From NCBI RefSeq assembly GCF_002104995.1, contig NW_024468261.1:372001-436000 (forward strand): a stretch of 64,000 nucleotides of DNA. The letters run 5' to 3'. The translations under genes were made by a program, and so were the position numbers. Shown here one piece after another: positions 32,976 to 43,919 of the stretch (its first letter is position 1; every line of letters starts with the position of its first letter). The notes under the pieces were generated by a model. It did not search any database, was not told the origin of the DNA, and worked only from the letters and a program-made list of their open reading frames with translations. Origin of the DNA: Linderina pennispora. Lineage: Eukaryota > Kickxellomycota > Kickxellomycetes > Kickxellales > Kickxellaceae.

Positions 32976-33300
32976 GCAGGCTGATGTCGGAATTGCTGTG
33001 GGGTCAGGCACGGCTGCTGCTATGGAGACGGCGCCGGCGCTGCTGATGCGGCCGACGCTGCTCTCGTTGCTGACACTGCTCGACCTGTCCCGCATTGTGT
33101 TCCGCCGCGTCAAGCTCAACTTTGTGTGGGCGTCCATGTACAATGTCGTGTGCATTCCGATCGCAGCAGGCATCCTGTACCCAGCCATCAACCGCGGACT
33201 GCCACCAGTTATCGCTGGTCTCCTGATGATTGCCAGCAGCCTGACGGTCATGATGAGCAGCCTGTCGTTGAAGCTCTTCCGCGAACCAAAGTACAACTGA
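30315..33300 (+). CDS. CCC2: Copper-transporting P1B-type ATPase (CCC2/ATP7)
   Basis: Pumps Cu(I) into the secretory pathway. Corrected length 994 residues. Seen: two heavy-metal-binding domains with GMTCASC (about residue 45) and GMTCGSC (about 145); membrane spans; actuator motif LLTGESLPV; the copper-translocating CPCALGLAAP; phosphorylation site FDKTGTLTIG; SSHPLA (HP motif); hinge GDGINDAPAL; and the terminal spans ending LFREPKYN. The frame switches at the TTTT 32604-32607: with three Ts the protein reads VVAAFALSDQVRPESR and the length is divisible by three. Start: ATG 30315 (MSLTPDRQTVD) is preferred over the 35-codon upstream extension. The last 266 bp are duplicated at 36540-36805. 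Confidence 0.93.
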
Positions 33301-33545
33301 AAATATCTTTATTACTTATCCTGTTAGTCAATGTAGTCCATTGCTTTTGCTTTTTGCTTTTTGCTTTTTGCTTTGAGCCGGCCTGTGGTTAGAAATGGCC
33401 TTTCCAGTGCCCTGGGACTTCTTGTTGCCCCTGCACCCCATGCACTTCTTGTCGTCCACACCCGTGTCGCCCTGCCAGAAGGCATTGCCGCCACCGGCTC
33501 TCTTCACGACCTGACCGCCGCGCCCAGCACACGCCAGGCAAATCG
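33035..33545. repeat. Segmental duplication, copy 1
   Basis: Tail of the copper ATPase, its 3' UTR, and a decayed tail of a CHY zinc-finger gene on the other strand. Paired with 36540-37030. The ATPase part and 3' UTR differ by only about five substitutions in 290 bp; the CHY part is much more divergent. A TTTTTGC-type short tandem repeat (33350-33373) expands the junction in this copy. Confidence 0.85.
33363..33530 (-). pseudogene. Remnant of CHY zinc-finger gene 3' end
   Basis: Translates as GGQVVKRAGGGNAFWQGDTG and GTGKAISNHRPAQSK, matching the end of the intact protein at 36843-39359 (GGQVVKKIDGNNAFWQGGTG; GIGKTISNHKLAQSK), but a zinc-ligand Cys is lost and small indels are present. No upstream part of the gene is left here. 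Confidence 0.75.
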
Positions 33546-33612
33546 ATGTTCACAGCCTTTGGCAGCGTTTGGAGCGGAGAAAGTCCGAGTGCTTTGGAGG
33601 GTAGGATTTGCA

Positions 33613-33756
33613 TCCCCAACTATTCACCTGAAATGCCTCGCACTGAACCTCCTGTTTTTGTGCAGCCACTGGCGTGGATTTTGGCTATAAAGGTCCACAG
33701 CATCTGGAGTCTCTCTCATTTCCCTCACCCCCATCTCCTTTCTCTGTTTTGGAAAC
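33613..33756 (+). promoter_or_regulatory. Promoter of the paralogue at 33757
   Basis: Shares GCAGCCACT, TGGATTTT and a CTATAAA box (about 33684) with the promoter at 23581-23733, in the same order and spacing. The TATA box is about 70 bp before the ATG. Confidence 0.6.
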
Positions 33757-34890
33757 ATGCTGCCTCACTGGAGTATCCGCGCCTACATCCCGAAGCATGT
33801 CAACCGGGACAGCATTGTCAGGTGCTTTGCCGACAAGAACACTGAGTTCATCGATGTGGCGACCGAGCAGGAGGCTGTTGACCTCGAGGCGGCTAACAAG
33901 GACCCGTTCTTAGTCTTTGAAGAGGACCACTTTATCTTCCACAACTCACCCGAAGGGACAGTCAAGTGCAGCTACTGGTCCAGGAACTGTATTACTCAGC
34001 TGATCCACCCAAACTATAAGGGTCTCTGGAATAGATACACTCGCGAACAGGATGGATTGAAGACAGCTACAAACCCGGCAGTTGTCTATTTCGTCCCGAC
34101 CGGCTCTTCCATTGATCCCCCTATGGAGGTACCTGAATTCAGCAGCGTTCTGGTTTACTACGACAATATCGATCTCGGGGATTTCGTGCAGACCGTTAAA
34201 AGGATGGTCAGCTGTTTCCAAGGGTTGTTTGTCGTGGCATATGACAACAAGTTCAAGTGTGTTGAGGCGGAGGACACTGACAACAGCATCGATGTCAGTG
34301 CGAATAATATCGGCTGTTTCCTTTTTAAGATTTCAAAGAATCCAGCATGTATTGGAAGGCGCATGAGGCAGGCACGTTTTCTGAAGGAGCATGGTCTCAA
34401 GCGTCTACCTGACGGACAGTTTAGACTCAAAGACTATCTCGGTAATGAGGTACTTGACGGTGAAAAATTTCGACTCACTCAAGACTATGAAGGATACCAT
34501 TCGTACTACGCGGACGAGAATCGGCATGATGAGGAACCAGACTATGCAGGAATAGACATCTCAAGTGGATTTTTGATGATGTACCCAGGTGATGACTCGA
34601 TCTTTACCAGCGAGACAATCGACGGCATTGTCTATCTCAAGTTCGATAACCAGTATCTCTACTGCGCAAAAAATCATAATATTATGATAAAGCTCACTCC
34701 TGAGCGTCCAGAGAAGAGCAAAAGGCTCCATTTCGAGTACGATGGCAGCGCGCTGGTCATTGCTTCGTGGGACAAATCAAAACACACCTATAAGAGTTGG
34801 CTTGATCACAGAGGGTACATACACTTCGACTCTAAAGACCTAGAGTGGACCTACGACGGTCCACTATTTCTCCATCTTGTCAAGTTATAA
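33757..34890 (+). CDS. Uncharacterised protein, family member 2
   Basis: Intronless, 377 residues, MLPHWSIRAYIPKHVNRDS. Full-length paralogue of the protein at 23734, with the same motifs (VATEQEAVDLEA, NSPEGTVKCSYWSRN, RLPDGQFRLKDY, IFTSETIDGIVYLK, YLYC) and the same length within one residue. The reading frame is intact, so both copies are probably expressed. It lies inside the rearranged 33.5-36.5 kb segment, between a decayed CHY tail and a truncated DUF300 gene. No function can be assigned. Confidence 0.75.
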   Translation: MLPHWSIRAYIPKHVNRDSIVRCFADKNTEFIDVATEQEAVDLEAANKDPFLVFEEDHFIFHNSPEGTVKCSYWSRNCITQLIHPNYKGLWNRYTREQDGLKTATNPAVVYFVPTGSSIDPPMEVPEFSSVLVYYDNIDLGDFVQTVKRMVSCFQGLFVVAYDNKFKCVEAEDTDNSIDVSANNIGCFLFKISKNPACIGRRMRQARFLKEHGLKRLPDGQFRLKDYLGNEVLDGEKFRLTQDYEGYHSYYADENRHDEEPDYAGIDISSGFLMMYPGDDSIFTSETIDGIVYLKFDNQYLYCAKNHNIMIKLTPERPEKSKRLHFEYDGSALVIASWDKSKHTYKSWLDHRGYIHFDSKDLEWTYDGPLFLHLVKL

Positions 34891-35006
34891 AGTAGTTAAT
34901 TGCTTTATGTGAGCTATTTCCTTGTCGGTGTGGTTATGAATACATGCGTGGGCTTTGATATTGGAAGTGTATTAATAATCAATTTAGCGCTTGTAAAAAT
35001 AAAAAA

Positions 35007-36540
35007 TTATGCAAAGGCACCATATCCCGACGCCGGCACCGCAAACGTCTCGCCCTGTATAGCCGGCCGGCCGACCTCCGAGCTCCGACGATGAGAGATC
35101 GTGTGGCCATACGGTCTTCTGCGGCTGAACCCAAAGGCCACGCCGACCTCAACCACCGGGTAGTTAAAATCGCCTTCGACCGTCCGGGCATCATTGTACA
35201 ATGCGTCGTCGCTCAACATCTCGCGCTCACCCAGATCCATCGATAGTACCGCCAGGTCGGCGCCCGCCGGTGGCGGCCCAGACACCAAGCGCGTATGTTC
35301 GTCCGGCTGTCTCATAGCTGCACGCTGCACGCGGCGGTTCTCATGCGTCGCCCTGGAGTGAGTATGCATTGAGCTGCCAATGTACTCGATCGATGCGCGC
35401 ATTGCTCCGGCAGTCGACGCGCCATGGAGTAGTCGCGCGCGCACCTTGCCAGCGCCACCTGCCGCAAAGGCCACCGCCCGGTGGTCGGCGGGCTCCACCG
35501 GCAGCCAGTACGTCTTTTTGCCGCCCTGCGTATACCGCATGCCAGCCCGTAGCCGCCGCTCCTTGATCGCGCCCCCCGACGACGAATTGCCGCCATGGAT
35601 GGCAGCAGTTGACTGCTCCGCCAGCTGCTGGTCCACAGCCTGCAGGACCGCGCTGGGCTCCATTGCCGAATCGCCTAGAGGGGCGCCAGAGTTGCCCAAG
35701 CTCAGTGACGAGCTCGACGAGTGCAGTGAGGACTCGGGAAGCGTCAGCGGCGTGCTGGCGACCGTACCAATGCGATCAGTCTCGTGCGAATTCCCTGGTG
35801 TCGACAGCGATGTGGACGACGAGTGCCTGCCCAGAATGCTGCTGAGCGTGCGCTTACGCTGCGGCGCCGGCAGCGGTGTCTGGGTGTCGAGCTGGTCGAC
35901 AGGCACAATCGGGTCAAAGTACCGGTATGTGTACTGGTGTCCCGACCAGGCGCTCTTGGCATCCACAAACACGTCCTTCAGACCCAGCGCATCGCGCACA
36001 GCGTGGAATAGGCGCACGCGCCCGGCCAGGTGGAACACCGGCACATAGTCGTGGTACGAGAACGACAGCCAGTGACCCAGCGCACCGCCCACCATCTCCA
36101 GGCAGATCAGCCAGCTCTGCAGAAACGTTGCGATGTGGTCAGCCGACAGCTCGGGCGTGTCGTGAATCAGCCCCAGTGCCACCAGGATCGATATGCCAAG
36201 CCCCTGCCAGTACGAGAAAAACACGATTGCCTTGATGCACAGAAACTTGGGCAGCAGCGTCCACTGCGCCAGGTGGTCCTTGGTCGCCATGTAGAACACC
36301 ACCAGGCAGTACAGCGACAGCGACACACTCGCATTGTACACCAGCTGCGTCCACATGTACCCGCTCGCCAGCCCCCAGCTGCTCTCGCGGTACACACCCG
36401 TCGACCGCATCAACATTGTCGCCGCTGCCAGGATCGGCTTCACCACCACATACTGTAGAATGCCCCGCTTCAGAAACAAGTAGTCGTAGGGGTCGCTCAG
36501 GTCTAGGTCCCGCCGCACCAGCGACGCTGGCCAGAACAGC
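35007..36540 (-). pseudogene. 5'-truncated DUF300/LAZ1-like (OST-alpha) membrane protein gene
   Basis: The translation begins abruptly at LFWPASLVRRDLDLSDPYDY and continues with the family hallmark FLKRGILQYVVVKP, then four membrane spans, WLICLEMVGGALGHWLSFSY and a long disordered tail ending GYGAFA. Proteins of this family usually have about three further spans before FLKRGILQY; here the homology ends exactly where duplicated copper-ATPase sequence begins (36540). The open frame runs 41 nt into that sequence, giving an artificial start MSAARAASAASAAP. Most likely a gene beheaded by the rearrangement; a chimeric protein could still be made. Confidence 0.75.
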
Positions 36541-36805
36541 GGCGCTGCTGATGCGGCCGACGCTGCTCTCGCTGCTGACACTGCTCGACCTGTCCCGCAT
36601 TGTGTTCCGCCGCGTCAAGCTCAACTTTGTGTGGGCGTCCATGTACAATGTCGTGTGCATTCCGATCGCAGCAGGCATCCTGTACCCAGCCATCAACCGC
36701 GGACTGCCACCAGTTATCGCTGGTCTCTTGATGATTGCCAGTAGCCTGACGGTCATGATGAGCAGCCTGTCGCTGAAGCTCTTCCGCGAACCAAAGTACA
36801 ACTGA
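36540..36805 (+). pseudogene. Copper-ATPase 3'-end fragment
   Basis: Encodes the last about 87 residues of the ATPase (ALLMRPTLLSLLTLLDLSRI ... LFREPKYN) without any substitution, including the stop codon and 3' UTR. It has no upstream coding sequence. Confidence 0.85.
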
Positions 36806-37030
36806 AAATATCTTTATTACTTATCCTGTTAGTCAATGTAGTCTATTGCTTTTTGCTTTGAGCCAGCTTGTGGTTAGAAATGGTCTTTCCAATGCCCTGG
36901 TACTTCTTGGTATCCTTGCGGCTCATGCGCTTCTTGTCGCGCACGCCCGTGCCGCCCTGCCAGAAGGCGTTGTTTCCATCGATTTTCTTCACAACCTGGC
37001 CACCGCACCCGATACACACGCCGGCCAAGT
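36540..37030. repeat. Segmental duplication, copy 2
   Basis: Second copy of the 33035-33545 block: 266 bp of copper-ATPase tail (no promoter or 5' part, so non-functional) plus 3' UTR, running straight into the 3' end of the intact CHY gene. Confidence 0.85.
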
Positions 37031-39359
37031 CGGCCTTTGCGATTCTCTGCTCCTTGGCACACAGCCCGCAGATCATATTGTGTGCGAACTCGTGCGGGTG
37101 GTCTTCCTTGTCGTCGTGGCACTCACCACATGGGTATGTCTTGCCACAGCACGGGAACCGTAGCCAGCGGTTGCTCTTGCGGTAGTGCTTGCAGGCGCCG
37201 CGGTCTGGCAGGGGCTGGCCAGGCACGACGCCGAGCTTGGCAAGCTCCATGCGCTTGTCAACCTTGGCCTTGTGAGTCCGCGTAACCTCCCTCTGAATCT
37301 GCGAGGCGCTGCCGGCGCCGCCGAGGCTCGGCCCGCTCATCAGCTGGACGAATTGCGGCTCGCTGAGCGCAATCTTGAGCCGCTGGAAGCACGTCCTGCA
37401 GTTTGTCTGCAGAGGTGCGCCCACACCAACCGCCGCAATCGTATCGACAGGCGTCGCCTGGTCGTCGCCCATGGCGCATTTCTCGCACGCCAGTGTCATC
37501 TTCGACGGCAGCAAATCGATGGGCGCACAGCCGGAGCAGTCCAGGAACCCCAGTGTGGTGGTGCCCTGGAACATCCAGTCAGGGCGGAACCGCACGCCCA
37601 GCAAGCTGGCACACGAGTCGCATGATTTCCACATCTGGTTGTCCTTGCCGGTACGCAGTGTCGGCGCTATTGCCTTCAGCTCCGTGTTGCTTTTGCAGCG
37701 AGCGCAGCGCACGCTGAGGTTCAGCGAGTGGCAGTGCGCCAGGGAGATGTTTGCTAGCTCGGTTTTGCCAAACCGGATCTCGGTGCCGCGCCGCAGCGGC
37801 TTGGAGAATCCGCCATCCGAGTTCTCGTCCGAGTCGGATCCGGCAGACTCGGCTTGCGGATCACTCTCGGTGTCCGAGGAGCTCGAGCCAGAGTCGGCTT
37901 CTTCGTCCAGATCGTTCAGGTGCATCGATGCAACGCCTGCCGGCAGACCAGCCTCGGCAATCGAAATCGTCTTGACCCACGGCCTGCTGGTGGTGTCCTC
38001 ATACAGCGCTGGCTTGGTGGTCTTCTTCTCAGTGCTGGGTGTGGAGTTCTGTGGCTTGACTGGTGGCGGCGGCGGGGGCGGCGGCGACGTGAGAAGATCA
38101 ACCAGCTGTCGGTCCAGCCAGTTCAGATGATGCAGAAGCGAATTGCTGGGTGCTGCATTGGCATGCTCCTTAAAGCACATTTCAATAAAGTCCATGTAAG
38201 CCCGACGGCCCTCGGGAGGATCCCACGTAGTCTGGCGGTTCTTGCGGCCCAGGACCTCCGTAAGTCGCAGTGTAGCGGACTCGGCCGAGTCTGGGTATGT
38301 GCGCGCAACTACAAGCTCGCTCTTGAGCAGCGTGACGTCGACAGGCATATCAGGATCCGACGGCACAATGTCGATGCCAACTATAGTGTCGCCCGATGGA
38401 TCGTCCGAGACGATAGAGTAGGAGCTGCGGAACCGCCGCTGCAGCTGCTGGAGCTCAATGGTGCGCCGCGGGTTTTCGCCTGCTGCACTAGGTGTGGCTG
38501 CAGCAGTATTCTGCAGTGGACGCGGGACTGGTCGACGCACAGGTGGTCGGGACGCTGAGAGCTGCGTGGTGGCCGATGAGACCGAGCTATGGCTAGCCAC
38601 ATCGTCCTCGATCCTTGGCTTTTCCTCCAGCCGCGGCTTCTCCTGCACAGCGGGCCTGCTGAACGTCGTGAACTTCATTGTCGTCGCTGGCTTCTGCTGC
38701 ATCATGTTCTCGAGGTTCTTGTCTAGCCAGTCCACATACTCTTCGAGCGTCGGGATATCCTCTGCGTTGTCCGCATCAATTGCTTGATTGACTGTTTTGC
38801 GCACATACTTGCCAAACATCACCTCAATGTTGCGCTTGACACCAGCTGGGATATTCTTGTTCGCTATCTGGATGGATAGCATTGCGTCCGATGTGCGTGC
38901 TGTTGGATAGCTGCCAGGCACCACCAGCGCCATGTACACCCGCGACACATCAAATGGGAAGTCCGGATCCGACGGCCGCATCTCGACTGCCAGCGCAGTC
39001 TCGTTGCGGTCGGAGCTCAGCCGTTTGACTGTCAGCCTAGGCGCCTTCAGCATATCCTCGATCTGCGTTTTACGGTACGTGTCGGACTTGCCCTTTTTGC
39101 CGCGGGGTTTCTTGCCTCTGCCCTTGCGGTTATCCCGGTCATCGGCCACGGGATCTTGCGTGTGCAGGAACTGGCAGTCGTTGCCGGCCTTGCATTCTTC
39201 GCCGCGCTGGATGTAGCGGCAGACCACATTGCGCTTGCGGTTCTGCCGCCGCGCCTTCCGCTTTGGGGCAGCAGCCTGGCTGTTGGGCTGGACGTGGCTG
39301 CCCTCGGCTTGCGAGGCGAGTGTGACTGCAGGTGCGTTTTCTCCAACGGTGATAGCCAT
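36843..39359 (-). CDS. CCCH + CHY zinc-finger protein
   Basis: 838 residues, intronless. Near the N-terminus is a basic nuclear-localisation-like stretch and a CCCH finger in VCRYIQRGEECKAGNDCQFL followed by His. The middle has two related segments with PSDPD-[FM]-P-[FV]-DV (also KRLSSDRNETALAVEMRPSD) that look like a diverged tandem domain, then an acidic Ser/Asp/Glu stretch. The C-terminus is a CHY-type zinc domain: RFPCCGKTYPCGECHDD, HPHEFAHNMICGLCAKEQ and CIGCGGQVVKK. CHY proteins act in protein quality control and ubiquitin-linked processes, but none is predicted specifically here. A TATA-like TATAAAAGG (minus strand, about 39436-39444) lies about 80 bp before the ATG. Tail-to-tail with the copied ATPase end. 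Confidence 0.82.
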   Translation of the reverse strand: MAITVGENAPAVTLASQAEGSHVQPNSQAAAPKRKARRQNRKRNVVCRYIQRGEECKAGNDCQFLHTQDPVADDRDNRKGRGKKPRGKKGKSDTYRKTQIEDMLKAPRLTVKRLSSDRNETALAVEMRPSDPDFPFDVSRVYMALVVPGSYPTARTSDAMLSIQIANKNIPAGVKRNIEVMFGKYVRKTVNQAIDADNAEDIPTLEEYVDWLDKNLENMMQQKPATTMKFTTFSRPAVQEKPRLEEKPRIEDDVASHSSVSSATTQLSASRPPVRRPVPRPLQNTAAATPSAAGENPRRTIELQQLQRRFRSSYSIVSDDPSGDTIVGIDIVPSDPDMPVDVTLLKSELVVARTYPDSAESATLRLTEVLGRKNRQTTWDPPEGRRAYMDFIEMCFKEHANAAPSNSLLHHLNWLDRQLVDLLTSPPPPPPPPVKPQNSTPSTEKKTTKPALYEDTTSRPWVKTISIAEAGLPAGVASMHLNDLDEEADSGSSSSDTESDPQAESAGSDSDENSDGGFSKPLRRGTEIRFGKTELANISLAHCHSLNLSVRCARCKSNTELKAIAPTLRTGKDNQMWKSCDSCASLLGVRFRPDWMFQGTTTLGFLDCSGCAPIDLLPSKMTLACEKCAMGDDQATPVDTIAAVGVGAPLQTNCRTCFQRLKIALSEPQFVQLMSGPSLGGAGSASQIQREVTRTHKAKVDKRMELAKLGVVPGQPLPDRGACKHYRKSNRWLRFPCCGKTYPCGECHDDKEDHPHEFAHNMICGLCAKEQRIAKADLAGVCIGCGGQVVKKIDGNNAFWQGGTGVRDKKRMSRKDTKKYQGIGKTISNHKLAQSKKQ

Positions 39360-39635
39360 GAATATATCGAGCTTGAAAAAAATAATGAGGAGCGGGTGAG
39401 TTGAGGAGAGAGGGGGTTTGCTGTTGCTATAGCGAGCCTTTTATACCAATCGACAGCGCCTGCGGCCACGCCTGCGGCCAAAAAAGCCCTTCCAATCAGT
39501 GACGAAAGCAAAAAAAAAAATCTGAGCTCAGTGAATTTTTCTCAGAACTTTATCACTCCTTCTCTTCTACTACCATTTTTTTTTGAAAAAAAGGCTGTTT
39601 GTCCCAATTTCGTTATTTTTTATATTATTCCTAAA

Positions 39636-42600
39636 ATGTCTGCCCAGTCGTCAGTCGATGAGGTTATAAATGCGCTAAATGTACTTTACCAGGGCGGCGA
39701 TTTGAAGGCCCGGGAGCAGGCCAATGCGTGGCTCGAGCAGTTCCAAAAGACGGTATGTGAACCAAACTGAAGTTGGCTGAGTGCAGTTGTGATAGTTTTT
39801 GGCACTAACATGGGCTTTTCTGTAGCCACAGGCATGGACGACGGCTGACACAATCCTCGGGACGGCAACAGCGGGGCTTGAGGTGAAAATGTTTGCTGCA
39901 CAGACGCTGCGCAACAAGATTATCAACGATTTCAGCGAACTGGGCGAGACTGGGGCGCTCTCGCTGCGCGACTCGGTGGTTGTGCACCTGGGCAATGCGC
40001 GGTCGGGGCCCCAGCCGCTGATCACACAGTTATGCCTGTCGCTGGCCGATCTGGCTGTGCAGCTGGGCGCGTGGGCCGACCCGTTCAGCGACATGGCCGG
40101 GTCGTTCCTGAGCGACCCTGCATCGGTATCGTGCCTGCTTGAGTTTCTGGCGGTGCTGCCGGAAGAGGTAGTGAACGAGCGGATCATCCTGCCCAACGAT
40201 TTCTACCAGCAGCGGTCGGCGGACCTGCTGACCAACAAGGCCACCGACCTGATCCAGCTACTGGTGCAATGCCTGCAGCAGCCGGATCTCAAGGCAGACG
40301 CGCACACGCGCGTGCTCATCTGCTTCACGACGTGGCTCAAGAGTGGCGAGATCACGCTGATGATGGTAGCGAATACGCCGCTTATTGAGCTCGCATTTGC
40401 GGCACTCAAGGCTGACGACTCGGACGTGTTTGATACGGCAGTGGATGCCATCTGTGGGATCATATACGAGACTCACTTGGACCGCGACGACGAGCCGGCA
40501 GCGGTTGAGGCGAAGAATGCGGCGGTTGAGCAGCAGCTCGTGCCGCAGCTCAGCATGGTCGCGGAACAGATGCGGGGGGACCAGATGGTGCGGGCCGGCG
40601 ACGAAGACCGGTCGCGCGGATACTGCCGGATCTTCACCGAGGCAGGCGAGGCGTGGGTGCACCGCATGGTCCTATCGACGCCGCCGTACGAGAGCCTGAT
40701 TGGCGCGCTGGTGGACTGTATGCGGCTGGAGAGCCTGGACGTCATTGCTATGCTGTTTGACTTTTGGACTATCCTGGCCGACAAGGTGCTGGAGTACACA
40801 AACTCGTGCGATCCGGGCCGCCGCATGATGGCCAGCGTATTTGACACAATCATAGATATCATCATCGGCCATCTAAAGTACCCGGCTACTTACGACACGA
40901 CCAACGAGCGCGGCGGGTGGACCGCCAAGGAGCGCGACGAGTTCAGGGAGTTCCGCCATACCATCGGCGATGTGCTCAAGGACTGCGTGCGCGTAGTGGG
41001 GCAGACCAAGGCGCTGATGCATGCCTACGAGCAGATTGCCAGCCGCATCACCAGCGCCCAGGTGCCGTGGCAGGACATCGAGGCGCCCCTGTTTGCACTG
41101 CGGGCCATGGGCGCCGAGGTGTCGCCGACCGAGAACGACGTGCTGCCGAAGATCATGGACATGTTTGCGCAGTTCCCGCCGCACCCGAAGCTGCGGTATG
41201 CAGCAACGCTGGTGATTGGGCGGTACACTGAGTGGACATACGAGCACCCGCAGTACGTGCAGTTCCAACTCAGCTATATCGCCGACGGCTTCAAGATCCG
41301 TGAGGTTGCTGCTGCCAGTGCCCAGTCGCTCAAGTACCTGTGCCAGGACTGCGCCAAGTTCATGGCCGACCACTGGGCTGAACTTCTAGAGTTCTTCAAC
41401 GAGGTGGCGTCCAGCGGAACCTTGGATGACAACGACATTATCGAGTTCTCGGAAGCCCTGGCACATGTGGCCAATGGCATCCCAGACCAGAACACGGCCG
41501 AGGCGCTCCAGTCGTTCTGCCTGCCGGTGGGCAACCAGCTGGCGGCAATGCTGCAGGCGCCGGAGCTGAGCGAGAACGAGCGCAGACAGGTTTCGCTGCT
41601 GCTGGACCGGCTGGGCGTGTTTCTGCGGTATGTGCACATTGACGACAATGAGACAGCCGAGGCGTGGACCGGCAAAATCATTGCCGACTCGTGGCAGGTC
41701 CTCAGCGTCGCGTTCCAGCGGTTTGGGGGCGACGCCTACATCTCCGAGAGCATCTGCAAGTTTGTGCGCGTGCTGGTCGAGTTCTACCCGACTGTCGTGC
41801 GGCCAGTGATCGGCCAGATCGTCGACGCTGTGGTCCAGGCGTTCCAGCAGACTGCCAGCACTGCCTACCTGTGGCTGGCCCGCCGGATCCTCAATGTGCA
41901 CCGCACGCTGGCAGCCGAGGAGACTGAATCGCTGCAGCTGGCTACCAGCATGGTGAGCCAGATCAGCTCGGCAGCCATGTCGTTCTTCCAGACCAGGTCC
42001 TTCTCGGAGGTGCCTGAGACCACTGAGGACTACTTCCGCCTGATGGAGCGTGCGGTTGAGGCGCTGCCCGGCTACATCCTGACCATGCAGTCGTTCCCGT
42101 ACGTGTTCCAGGCTGCCATCGCGGCACTCGAGGTCAACCAGTTCCATGCGCAGATGGCAGTCGTGCATTTCTGGTCTCAGGTGCTCAGCCCCACCCGCCG
42201 CCATCTGCGCGTGATGCGCGAGAACCGGTCCACCACATCCATGCCAGCATCGTCGTCGAGTCCCGGCCACTTCCCGTCGCCTGCGCGCACCCGCAGAAGA
42301 AGCATCCGCATGGACACGTATCCGGTCGAGCAGATCGTCGAGCTGTGTACCAAGAACGGCTTTGAGCTGGTGTTCAAGCTGATGCAGGGCCTTATGCAGA
42401 GCTTTGACCGGGAGGCGATATCCGAGGCCACCGAGATCTTTGCGTCTCTTGCAGCGATTGTCAGCGACGGGCCGACGACGCTCACGGGCCAGTTCGACTC
42501 TCCACCACAGGCCACCATAATGGACTGGCAGCAGGCGGTGCTGGCGCAGGTGCCTGATGCCAATCTGCCGCCGACCGACCGCCAGTCGCTGATGGGCGAC

Positions 42601-42696
42601 CTGTCGAACCATATCCAGGGCCGCCAGTGGGCCAGGGTCAAGTCGCTGATGAGCGACTTTGCTGCTGTGTTTAGGCGCCGCAACGCTGGCAACTGA
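39636..42696 (+). CDS. MTR10: Karyopherin Mtr10 / transportin-3
   Basis: Importin-beta-family receptor that imports SR and SR-like mRNA-binding proteins into the nucleus. Two exons: 39636-39752 (MSAQSSVDEVINALNVLYQG ... QFQKT) and 39826-42696, with a 73-nt GT-AG intron; 995 residues in all. The spliced N-terminus reads PQAWTTADTILGT and FAAQTLRNKIINDF, the importin-N signature, followed by HEAT-like repeats to the end (ARVKSLMSDFAAVFRRR). The length is typical of the family. The SR factor encoded at 10.8 kb is the kind of cargo expected. Confidence 0.9.
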
Positions 42697-42736
42697 AAAG
42701 GAAATAAAGAGCCGTTTATTCTCAACGAATGCTTTC

Positions 42737-43622
42737 TTAAAACTCTTCGACCTCAACAGTCAGCCCACAGATGGTGCATTTCTGCTCGCAGCTGTCATCG
42801 CCGATAGCCTCAAACGTGTGTTCGTGCGCTTGCTCAATCCTGAGCCGTTCGCGGCGCTTCCGCTCCCACTCCTCGACCCTGGTTCGCTTGCGCAGCTCTA
42901 CTCGGCACAGCCTTTTAGAATGATGAACTCCGTTACAAATACATGCAACCAATGTTGGCTTCTTGCTTACCAGCTACCGACTTCTTGTATTTCCTTTCTT
43001 TTCGCTCCTGCTTCTCTGTCTCCCTCCGGGCAAACTCGCCGTCGAGCTCCTCCAGGCCGCCCCACTTTTCAATGGCAAATGCCTCCAGATGCTCTCTCAA
43101 ATACAGCAGCATGTTGTTCCACGTATGCTTGTGCGGATTCGGCTTCTCCCACACGGGCAGCCGCTCCCTGTCCCTGAGCTCTCCGTCTGTCAGTAGGTAA
43201 TCGTCCTTGGCCTCGGTCTTTGTCAGCAGCGAGTACTTGTCAGGCACACTCTCTATGCACTTGCGGCACACAGGGACCTTGAACACCTTGAGGTAGGCGA
43301 CGTCCAGGTCAAGCGACGCACATTCGCGGCATTTCTGTGTCGACGACGGGTCGTAGGGGATCTCGTCCAGAGTAAGGATTTTGCGTCGCTTCTCGGGCGA
43401 TTTCTGGGGGTCTTCTTCGATGAAGCCTGCCTTGGTGTCGCGCATGGTTGTGAGGTTGTACTCGTAGTAGTTTGTCGACATTTTCGATCCGCGCAGCCGT
43501 TTCTTTTGCTCGGGCGGTTTGGCTGTGTCCGTGCGCGCCTTGGTAGCCTTTAGCCGCTCCAGGGCCTTCTTCCGGTTCTCCTCAATCTTCTGCTTCTGGT
43601 CGTCTGTCAATTCGCGCGCCAT
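42737..43622 (-). CDS. RAD14: DNA damage recognition protein Rad14/XPA
   Basis: Nucleotide-excision-repair scaffold binding damaged DNA, RPA and TFIIH. Two exons: 43622-42971 and 42897-42737, with a 73-nt intron (donor gtaagc, acceptor gtag); 270 residues. Seen: N-terminal charged helix, the C4 zinc finger CRECASLDLDVAYLKVF...CRKC, the DNA-binding core DDYLLTDGELRDRERLP, HTWNNMLLYLREHLEAFAI and, after splicing, SVAELRKRTRVEEWE and the C-terminal HEHTF ... KCTICG box characteristic of XPA. Without splicing the frame ends early at QEANIGCMYL, so the intron is needed for the conserved end. Confidence 0.92.
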
Positions 43623-43919
43623 TTGGTAAATTCAAAAATAAAGAAGAGCGAAAAAGCAATGCTAAAAATGTACAGTTATTTTCTGTTTCCGCAGCAGCAA
43701 CTGTGGGCCGTCGTAATCTTCACGGACCTGTAATGGACAGCGCTGCGCCGATCAGGATCAAGGGCGGTGTGAAGTGTCTGTGTCTGCGAGATCAAGCATA
43801 TCCCCAGCTGGCTGGTGCAAGGTCTCAGATGCCCACATCCATGCATGGAGGGTATGTTGCCAGTGCTTGGCAAACGCAGGCGCGGACCTCTTGTCTCTGC
43901 TTCACTTGCTGCCATTCTG

